Assembly (NCBI GenBank): GCA_009885605.1
Contig: VFKK01000071.1
Coordinates: 1 to 12,029, forward strand
From: Cyclobacteriaceae bacterium
GTDB taxonomy: Bacteria > Bacteroidota > Bacteroidia > Cytophagales > Cyclobacteriaceae
Direction of reading: 5' to 3'
Length of the DNA: 12,029 nt
Numbering within the stretch: the first letter of the stretch is position 1; every line of letters starts with the position of its first letter. The notes beneath the pieces were generated by a model. It worked only from the letters and a program-made list of their open reading frames with translations, did not search any database and was not told where the DNA came from. The translations under genes were made by a program, and so were the position numbers. Shown here one piece after another: positions 1 through 5,744 of the stretch.

Positions 1-273
1 AATATGAATTCCCCAGATCAGGGGAGATTTGACATGGAATCCGATCATTCTGGATGGATTGCCTTCTTCAAAATCCTTCAGAAAACTCTCAGTCAACACT
101 ATCGCAATGTCGGTTTCATCGTTTCTCAGAGCCTTGTTCATTTGGCCTGATCCACGGGATTCATCCGTCCAGCTCAGTTGAATTCCTTTTGCTGAGAAAG
201 GCTGCGAGGCGATAACTTTCTTCCATGGGAGATTGAAGTGTTCAGGTACTCCGGTGACGCGCAGGGTTTTCAT
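1..273 (-). CDS. Periplasmic-binding-fold (Ca3427-like) protein, 5' part only
   Basis: Reading leftward from ATG at 271-273, an open frame of 91 codons runs off the window edge with no stop, so only the N-terminal part is here. The protein starts MKTLRVTGVPEHF, followed by a segment with WTDESRGSGQMNKALRNDE and DIAIVLTE. This pattern (a short beta strand, a PEHF-type turn, then a Gly-rich stretch and a D-I-A-I-x-L-T-E strand) resembles the type 2 periplasmic-binding fold proteins of the Ca3427-like group, which are usually about 280-300 residues. There is no signal peptide, so it is probably cytoplasmic; the ligand is unknown. It lies downstream of the MFS gene on the same strand but behind a strong hairpin, so it is probably a separate transcription unit unrelated to glucan use. 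The family call rests on remembered motif similarity only. Confidence 0.6.
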   Translation of the reverse strand, partial: MKTLRVTGVPEHFNLPWKKVIASQPFSAKGIQLSWTDESRGSGQMNKALRNDETDIAIVLTESFLKDFEEGNPSRMIGFHVKSPLIWGIHI

Positions 274-305
274 AGATTTCTGGAAGTAGATTTGTAAAAA
301 TAAAG

Positions 306-341
306 AAGCCGATCCCAAAAGGAATCGGCTTGCCTTTTTTT
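306..341 (-). terminator. Bidirectional rho-independent terminator downstream of the MFS gene
   Basis: AAGCCGAT (306-313) pairs with ATCGGCTT (324-331). After one C/A mismatch the stem continues with CC/GG around an AAAA loop. On the plus strand it is followed by a run of T (335-341). On the minus strand it is followed by a T-rich tract (CTTTATTTTTA), so it can stop transcripts leaving the MFS gene at 350. It separates the sugar operon from the partial gene at the left edge. Confidence 0.8.
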
Positions 342-349
342 AGGAGAAA

Positions 350-1675
350 TTAATCGTGTGTGACGTTTCGGTCAGTGATGAATAGATTGCTTAATCCGGC
401 TAAAATCAAGAGAGTTCCTGCCAAAAGCATGGTATTAATGACCTCCTCACCGAAGAAGAATTTGTATAAAATATTGACTCCGCCCAAAGCAGCGACGATC
501 TGGGGAATGACAATAAACATGTTGAAAATTCCCATGTAAACGCCCATTTTCTTGGGTTCTACAGAACTGGAAAGCATCGCGTAAGGCATTGAAAGAATGC
601 TCGCCCAGGCAATTCCGACCAGTGAGAAGCAGATGTGAAGCATCCAGGGCTGATCAATATAATAGATCATGATGAAACCAATTCCCCCGATTATCAAACT
701 AACCATGTGCAGTAGTTTTCGATTAATCTTCAGCCGACTGGTGAAAAACGCAAGAACGAGCGCGTACACCATCGATACCAGACCATAAGTCCCAAGGTAA
801 GTCCCTACGCTGTCTGCCGCATCGTTGTATTCTGCCGAACTTGTATCAGTTGCGCCAAAAACGTGCTCCGTGATTGCCGGAGTTGCAAAACTCCACATGG
901 TGAAGAAGGCAAACCAGGAGAAAAATTGCACAACTCCCAATTGTTGCATCACCTTCGGCATGCCCAAAATATTTTTTGCAATCTCACTCATACCGGAGAA
1001 AACGCCTTTTTTTGAAGCTTTATCTCTTTCAAATTCCTCTATGTCTTCAGGAGGATATTCCTCTGTTCGGAGGATGGTGTACAGGATAGAAGAGAATAAA
1101 ACAAATGCCCCGATCGCAAAGGCATATCGTACAGAATCCGGGACTACACCGTCAGGAGCTGTATTTGGAACTCCCATCTGAGTCATGAGCCAGGGAAGAT
1201 TGGAAGCTATCCAGGTACCGATTCCAATTATCAAAGTCTGAACGACAAAGCCATACGAGCGCTGGGAATCCGGAAGTTTATCAGCAACCAATGCACGGAA
1301 AGGCTCCATGCTAATATTGATCGAGGCGTCCAGAATCCATAGAGATCCGGCCGCCATCCAAAGTGCAGAAGAGTAGGGAGCGAAAAATAAGGCTATTGTG
1401 CTGAGGACTGCTCCGATAAAAAAGAAGGGTTTTCTCCTCCCGAATTTGGGATGCCAAGTACGATCGCTTAGATATCCGACAATGGGCTGAATCAATAACC
1501 CGGTAAGCGGCGCCGCGATCCACAGGAATGGAATGGCGTCTTTATCAGCTCCAAGAGTTTGAAAGATTCTGGACATGAAGCCACCCTGAAGAGCAAATCC
1601 GAACTGAATTCCCAGAAATCCGAAACTCATATTCCAGATTTGCCAAAAACTCAATTCTTTCTTTTTTAAAGTCAT
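350..1675 (-). CDS. SLC45-like MFS sugar transporter (probable maltose/maltodextrin importer)
   Basis: This 441-residue polytopic membrane protein has about 12 hydrophobic segments and a charged central loop (about residues 203-243) between the two six-helix halves, as expected for the major facilitator superfamily. Family motifs are visible: LQGGFMSRIFQTLGA (29-43), SDRTWHPKFGRRKPF (70-84, the GRRxPF signature of the sucrose/maltose-type SLC45 group) and MEPFRALVADKLPDSQ (123-138). Homologues in Bacteroidota commonly sit in alpha-glucan loci and are thought to carry maltose or short maltodextrins with a cation. Here it lies 38 bp downstream of the GH31 alpha-glucosidase on the same strand, so the two are very likely co-transcribed: import followed by intracellular hydrolysis. 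The ATG at 1675 begins MTLKKKELSFWQIW, a typical start just before the first helix. Substrate is inferred from context. Confidence 0.88.
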   Translation of the reverse strand: MTLKKKELSFWQIWNMSFGFLGIQFGFALQGGFMSRIFQTLGADKDAIPFLWIAAPLTGLLIQPIVGYLSDRTWHPKFGRRKPFFFIGAVLSTIALFFAPYSSALWMAAGSLWILDASINISMEPFRALVADKLPDSQRSYGFVVQTLIIGIGTWIASNLPWLMTQMGVPNTAPDGVVPDSVRYAFAIGAFVLFSSILYTILRTEEYPPEDIEEFERDKASKKGVFSGMSEIAKNILGMPKVMQQLGVVQFFSWFAFFTMWSFATPAITEHVFGATDTSSAEYNDAADSVGTYLGTYGLVSMVYALVLAFFTSRLKINRKLLHMVSLIIGGIGFIMIYYIDQPWMLHICFSLVGIAWASILSMPYAMLSSSVEPKKMGVYMGIFNMFIVIPQIVAALGGVNILYKFFFGEEVINTMLLAGTLLILAGLSNLFITDRNVTHD

Positions 1676-1713
1676 TTTGGGTTAATTTAAAAGGTACAGG
1701 TTGGCAATACTCA

Positions 1714-4185
1714 TCAATAAAGCCCAGAGATTTCTATGGTTTCCGAACTGTTTGGATACTCGAAATAAGATAGGCCAGAAATAGATAAAAATGAATGTTC
1801 GACTTCCGGAAGCGGATCAAACTCCGTCAATCTTCCGAGGAAGGCATAATTTTCTTTTTTTAGGGTAATTGATTTCCCCTTGATCTTGATTGTTTCAGTT
1901 TTGAATCCATGAAGGTAAATTCTGAGGGATTCGTATTCACAGATAAATGAACCTTCTGTTTCCGCCAAAATGAATTTCTTTTCCTCAGGAAAATAACTGA
2001 ATTCCCTTTTTAAAAATTGATCCTTCTGATACGCCAGGCTATTTCCATCGTCTTCATAGTGGATAAAGGAAGATTCCTCGACCCCGGCATAAAGATGGAT
2101 TCTAAGAACTCCGTCATGTTTTTCTCCTGTGTGTGCTACCTCGGACTGCATGGTGAAAATGCTTCCGCCTTTCACAAAAACCGGTAAATAATTCAGCGGG
2201 CAATCGGCGTAAATACTTTTCAATCCGGGTTGAAATCCGTCAGTATAAAGGTTGTACCAAGTGCCTTCCGGAAGGTAAACCTTGGTGATTTCCTTGTAGC
2301 TTTCCACCGGTGCTACCAGGAAAGTATCGCAGAAAAGATATTGGTTTTGGTATAATGATTTGTAAACGTTTTGGTCATTCGGATAGTCGATTGCCAAACT
2401 CGCCACTATCGGAAGTCCGGTTTCAGTTGATCTGAAGAAAGAGCTATAGATCGTTGGCAAAATCTTGTATCTCAGCTTCATATAATTGCGGGAGATTTCT
2501 TCAACTTCTTCCCCAAATGCCCATGGTTCAGCATCATTGCTGTTGATCATCGAGTGAGCTCTGAACAAAGGTGAGAAGGTGCCAATGCTCATCCATCGGG
2601 CAAAAAGTGATTTGTTGGCCTCACCTGCAAATCCACCGATATCGTATCCTGAAAATGCCACACCGCTCAATCCTAAGCTATTGATAAGTCGGATTCCGGC
2701 CATCATGTGATCTTCGCTTGCGATATTGTCACCGGTCCAGGCTGCAGCATATCGCTGAATTCCCGCAAAACCAGATCTGGTTAGTACAAATGGCCTTTCG
2801 TCATTTCTTTGGAGAATCGAACCTTCCATTGCTGCTCTGGCCATTTGCATGCCGTAGATATTCCGGGCTTTTCGATGAGAAGCGGTATTTCCATCAAAAT
2901 CAAACTCGATCAAATTTGGTGTAAACTGACCCCAGGATGCAGGTTCGTTCATGTCAGTCCAGAAGCCATCCACTCCGGCTTCGGTGTAAAATGCCATTTT
3001 TTCGGCCCACCAATCTCTGGTTTCGGCTTTGGTGAAATCAGGAAAAGCGCACCAACCCGGCCAAACCTGGGCTTCGTATTGAACTCCATCCGGATATTTT
3101 ATAAACAGGTCTTTGTCTTTTCCCTCTTCATAGGGTAGATATCCTTTGTCGGTTTTGATCCCCGGATCCATAATGACTACGACCTTGAAGCCTAATTCCT
3201 TCAATCTGGCAATCATGCTTTTGGCATCGGGAAATTTTTCTCCGTCAAAAGTGAAAACCTTGTAAGCTTCCATGTGATGGATGTCCAGGTAAATCACATC
3301 TGCGGGCATATCTTTGTCCCGGAATGTATTTGCAAGCGTCAAAACCTCCTTATCTGGATAATAGGAATAGCGGCATTGCTGGAAACCTAATGCCCACTTT
3401 GGAGGCATATTCATTTTTCCGGTCAGGTCGGTATAGCTCGAAATAATGCCTGCAACTGTTGGCTCATGGATGAAATAATAATCCATGTCCCCGTCCTCGG
3501 CACTGAAATAAATGAATCGATTGTTAGACGCGCCAAAGTTGAAAACAGTCTTGTGGGTATTGTCCATGAAAATCCCATAAACTCCTTTGGGATGCACGCC
3601 TATGTAAAAAGGAATGCTCATGTATAATGGATCGTCGCCTGTGCCGTAGGCAAAATAATCGGTATTCCAGTTGGTGTAAGCTTTCCCTGATCGGTCCAGA
3701 TTTCCTGTTTTTTCTCCCAGTCCAATGAACTTTTCATTTACCTGAACTTGCTTGTAATTGGCGACTTCTGTTCCAATCCAGGAAATGCCCAAAGAATCGT
3801 CAGCATTCAGAAGGTTACCATTTAAATCAAAAAAACTCAGAGCGAAACTTTTGAGATTTAGTTCAAGCTTGAGTTTATCGGTTGTGAGAGTGAGTTTTTC
3901 AAGAGTTTCTGCCAAAGCGAAAATTCCGGGATTAGGCTCTGCCACGACTGAATAGGGATTTGGATCAAATTCATCGAATTTGCCAGCCTGAACACGGATT
4001 ATTCCCGAACTGAAAACTGTGATTTTGAATCTGGCAGTTTCGGTAACTCCCTCAAGGCCGGTTGATGATTTTTGCCAGGATAAAACTGCTCCAATTCCCA
4101 CTGAACGAGCTGAGGAGGAGTTTTTTTTCGGGGAAAAGGATTGGGTATTCATAGCTTTTTCCCCAAGGTTAAGTCTTAGAGACAT
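1714..4185 (-). CDS. GH31 alpha-glucosidase, cytoplasmic
   Basis: An 823-residue glycoside hydrolase of family 31, full length for the family. An N-terminal beta-sandwich (about 45-250) precedes the catalytic barrel (about 260-600) and C-terminal beta domains. The nucleophile motif WTDMNEP places catalytic Asp at 411. The acid/base motif WTGDN places Asp at 486. RAHSM (542-546) is the usual late-barrel His motif. No signal peptide or lipobox is present, so it should act in the cytoplasm, releasing glucose from the non-reducing end of imported maltose and maltodextrins. This fits its pairing with the MFS transporter immediately downstream. The annotated ATG (4185) gives MSLRLNLGEKAMNTQ. An internal ATG at 4152 (residue 12) has a GGGGAAAAAGCT stretch before it and may be the true start. 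The gene follows the LacI regulator after 158 bp containing a likely operator. Specificity within GH31 cannot be read from sequence alone. Confidence 0.93.
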   Translation of the reverse strand: MSLRLNLGEKAMNTQSFSPKKNSSSARSVGIGAVLSWQKSSTGLEGVTETARFKITVFSSGIIRVQAGKFDEFDPNPYSVVAEPNPGIFALAETLEKLTLTTDKLKLELNLKSFALSFFDLNGNLLNADDSLGISWIGTEVANYKQVQVNEKFIGLGEKTGNLDRSGKAYTNWNTDYFAYGTGDDPLYMSIPFYIGVHPKGVYGIFMDNTHKTVFNFGASNNRFIYFSAEDGDMDYYFIHEPTVAGIISSYTDLTGKMNMPPKWALGFQQCRYSYYPDKEVLTLANTFRDKDMPADVIYLDIHHMEAYKVFTFDGEKFPDAKSMIARLKELGFKVVVIMDPGIKTDKGYLPYEEGKDKDLFIKYPDGVQYEAQVWPGWCAFPDFTKAETRDWWAEKMAFYTEAGVDGFWTDMNEPASWGQFTPNLIEFDFDGNTASHRKARNIYGMQMARAAMEGSILQRNDERPFVLTRSGFAGIQRYAAAWTGDNIASEDHMMAGIRLINSLGLSGVAFSGYDIGGFAGEANKSLFARWMSIGTFSPLFRAHSMINSNDAEPWAFGEEVEEISRNYMKLRYKILPTIYSSFFRSTETGLPIVASLAIDYPNDQNVYKSLYQNQYLFCDTFLVAPVESYKEITKVYLPEGTWYNLYTDGFQPGLKSIYADCPLNYLPVFVKGGSIFTMQSEVAHTGEKHDGVLRIHLYAGVEESSFIHYEDDGNSLAYQKDQFLKREFSYFPEEKKFILAETEGSFICEYESLRIYLHGFKTETIKIKGKSITLKKENYAFLGRLTEFDPLPEVEHSFLSISGLSYFEYPNSSETIEISGLY

Positions 4186-4221
4186 GCTAATTTAGGAACG
4201 ATCGGGAATGATAAAAATAAG

Positions 4222-4241
4222 CCTCTTATAATCCTAAGAGG
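4222..4241 (-). terminator. Hairpin with U-rich tail in the GH31 upstream region
   Basis: A perfect 7-bp inverted repeat, CCTCTTA (4222-4228) and TAAGAGG (4235-4241), has a 6-nt loop. On the minus strand it is followed directly by CTTATTTTTATC. It lies between the lacI-type stop (4344) and the GH31 start (4185 or 4152), so it could end the regulator's transcript or act as an attenuator/mRNA-stabilising hairpin in the GH31 leader. The sequence does not decide which. Confidence 0.45.
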
Positions 4242-4295
4242 GATTGCTAATTTAAATATCATCATAAAATGGCTCAGGTATCCAATTAGGCCTAT

Positions 4296-4307
4296 TCAAT
4301 CGATTGC
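4296..4307. promoter_or_regulatory. Probable LacI-family operator upstream of GH31-MFS
   Basis: TCAATCGATTGC contains the perfect 10-bp palindrome CAATCGATTG with a central CG. It matches 11 of 12 positions of GCAAnCGnTTGC, the pattern found exactly at 5518-5529 on the other side of the regulator gene. An imperfect -7-like element, TAATTTTT, lies just upstream on the minus strand (4319-4326), with no clear TTG box at the expected distance. LacI-type repressors generally bind such CG-centred dyads. Binding by the neighbouring regulator is inferred. Confidence 0.55.
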
Positions 4308-4328
4308 AGCATTCCATGAAAAATTATT

Positions 4329-4342
4329 GCTTTTTTTAAAGC
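4329..4342 (-). terminator. Weak AT-rich hairpin after the LacI gene
   Basis: GCTTT and AAAGC form a 5-bp stem around a TTTT loop immediately after the regulator stop codon. On the minus strand AATAATTTTT follows. The stem is short and A/T-rich, so at best it is a leaky terminator, which would let some regulator transcripts run on into GH31-MFS. Confidence 0.3.
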
Positions 4343-4343
4343 A

Positions 4344-5375
4344 TCAGAGTCTTACGGAGGATTTTCGGATCAAAAGCTCCGTTTCCAGTACAACGGGACC
4401 TGTTATAGTATTGGGATCAAGTTTCTTTTCGATCATATCCAACAACATGTCTGTGGCTTTTGCTCCCATTTTTGAGCCGGGCTGAGACACGGAAGAGAGG
4501 GATGGGTCGATCATCGTGCAAAATTGCCAATTGCTAAATCCAACAATTCCGACTTCTTCAGGGATCCTCAATCCTTCAGCTTTGCAGGCAAGCATCGCGC
4601 CCACTGCAGCCATGTCGTTACTGGCAAAGAATGCATCGGGTCTCACGGGTAGTGATTTCAAAATTTTGGATGTGATTTTTTGGCTTTCACTATCGGTTCC
4701 AATCGAACACTCCACGATATAATCAGGATCGATTTTCATCCCATTTTCGATCAAAGCATCCTGATATCCCCTGATTCTTTCCTGACTGATTTTCAAGTTT
4801 TTAGGACCTGCCAAATGAACGATATTCCGAAAGCCTTGTGTGATAAGATGATTGGTTGCAGTATAAGCTCCTTTGTAGTCATCGACCATGACACTGATTG
4901 CATTTGGAATTTCAGGCACTCTATCGAAAAACACGATCGGATATCCCTGATTTATAAGTTTCGAAAAATGTTCAAAGTCCGTTGTTTCCTTTGAAAAGCT
5001 CACTAAAATTCCATCGATTTGATTGTCTAGCATCGTTTCAATGCTTGAAATTTCTCGGGCAAGTTTCTCATTAGTTTGGGTCAGAATCACATTATAACCT
5101 CTGGAAAATGCGACCCCTTCAATTCCGCTGATTACTGTTGAAAAGAAAAAATGGACCACCTCCGGAATAATCACGCCAATCGTAAAAGAACGGCTTTTTC
5201 GAAGTGAAAGAGCAATGGCATTCGGTCGGTAATGTAGTTTTTCGGCTACCTCTTTTACTTTCCTTTTGGTTTCATCGCTTATCCCGGGATAGTTTTTCAA
5301 CGCACGAGAAACAGTGGATGCAGAGACGTTCAATTCAATTGCAATGTCTTTGATAGTGGCTTGTCCAATTTTCAT
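4344..5375 (-). CDS. LacI-family transcriptional regulator of the glucan locus
   Basis: A 343-residue regulator of normal LacI/GalR length. The N-terminal helix-turn-helix (about 5-30) carries TIKDIAIELNVSASTVSRAL. The linker and hinge helix (about 49-60) include YRPNAIALSLRK, where Leu58 would be the minor-groove-inserting residue. A periplasmic-binding-like effector domain follows from about 64, with typical ligand-pocket motifs FFDR (149-152) and ASND (251-254). It sits between the GH31-MFS pair and the divergent secreted amylase, with operator-like dyads on both flanks. Control of both arms in response to maltose or another glucan-derived sugar is the natural inference. Placement of one operator over the predicted start site of the amylase promoter suggests repression. 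Regulators of this family next to GH13/GH31 genes are common in Flavobacteriia and Cytophagia and are functional counterparts of SusR, which belongs to a different family. The start MKIGQATIKDIA fits family N termini well. Confidence 0.93.
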   Translation of the reverse strand: MKIGQATIKDIAIELNVSASTVSRALKNYPGISDETKRKVKEVAEKLHYRPNAIALSLRKSRSFTIGVIIPEVVHFFFSTVISGIEGVAFSRGYNVILTQTNEKLAREISSIETMLDNQIDGILVSFSKETTDFEHFSKLINQGYPIVFFDRVPEIPNAISVMVDDYKGAYTATNHLITQGFRNIVHLAGPKNLKISQERIRGYQDALIENGMKIDPDYIVECSIGTDSESQKITSKILKSLPVRPDAFFASNDMAAVGAMLACKAEGLRIPEEVGIVGFSNWQFCTMIDPSLSSVSQPGSKMGAKATDMLLDMIEKKLDPNTITGPVVLETELLIRKSSVRL

Positions 5376-5470
5376 GAAATCATACTTTTTCTGAGGATGA
5401 ATTACTTTAATAACCTGGTACCGAGGATTTAAATTTTAGTAAATAGAGTAGAAATTTTCGAAAAAATCAC

Positions 5471-5501
5471 TTTGTGTGTTTATTGGGTGAAAATAATTTT
5501 G
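5471..5501 (+). promoter_or_regulatory. Bacteroidota-type promoter of the secreted amylase
   Basis: TTTG at 5471-5474 is separated by 19 nt from TAATTTTG at 5494-5501. This matches the established Bacteroidota primary sigma pattern of a -33 TTTG/TTG box and a -7 TAnnTTTG box with about 19-nt spacing. Transcription would start near 5506-5510, inside the operator-like repeat. Confidence 0.6.
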
Positions 5502-5505
5502 AACT

Positions 5506-5529
5506 GCAAACGAAACCGCAAACGATTGC
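5506..5529. promoter_or_regulatory. Tandem LacI-type operator: half-site plus full dyad
   Basis: GCAAACGATTGC (5518-5529) fits GCAAnCGnTTGC at every fixed position, the CG-centred dyad typical of LacI-family operators (PurR and CcpA sites have the same core). Directly before it, GCAAACGAAACC (5506-5517) repeats the left eight bases exactly, giving a 12-bp-spaced direct repeat of half-sites on one face of the DNA. It begins four bases after the -7 box, so a bound regulator would block the start site. Confidence 0.6.
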
Positions 5530-5744
5530 ATTGAAAAAATAGGCCCATTGGTCTCTGAGTTGTTTGGTTCCGACGCCCTCTTTTGATAATATTTGGGAGA
5601 TTTCCGATGGTTATTTCTCATGCTTTAGTCGTTTGATTTCTTTTTAAAAATGCTCCCTTTCAAAATCAGCTTGATTTAAGCTACATACTTCCTGATTCCC
5701 TGCTTCTGGTTTTTCGAAAAGAAGATAGGCTCATCACCCTTCCT

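Larger units (their letters stand above)
5376..5744. promoter_or_regulatory. Divergent intergenic control region, 369 bp
   Basis: This A/T-rich stretch separates the regulator (minus) and the secreted amylase (plus). It holds one good plus-strand promoter (5471-5501), tandem operator-like boxes (5506-5529) and two copies of the palindrome TTTTCGAAAA at 5455-5464 and 5711-5720. If the promoter is right, the amylase mRNA has a leader of about 235 nt. No recognisable riboswitch, RNA gene or convincing small ORF was seen in that leader. I could not find a minus-strand TAnnTTTG element for the regulator. Confidence 0.6.

Noticed and set aside
825..1181. 118-codon plus-strand open frame inside the MFS transporter
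   Set aside because: Antisense shadow of a clearly conserved membrane protein; no independent start context or recognisable domain.
2361..2372. TGTAAACGTTTT, an operator-like CG-centred dyad inside GH31
   Set aside because: It fits GCAAnCGnTTGC poorly at the outer positions and encodes ordinary residues (NVYKS) within the gene; most likely chance.
2809..3138. 109-codon plus-strand open frame inside GH31
   Set aside because: It is antisense to the GH31 catalytic barrel, including the nucleophile region, and has no recognisable product.
5436..5621. 61-codon minus-strand open frame in the divergent intergenic region
   Set aside because: It overlaps the predicted promoter and operator, has no recognisable domain or hydrophobic pattern, and its composition looks like translated A/T-rich intergenic DNA.
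5606..5635. Possible 9-codon upstream ORF (ATGGTTATTTCTC...) in the amylase leader
   Set aside because: Too short, with no ribosome-binding context and no regulatory arrangement such as repeated codons or overlap with the amylase start.
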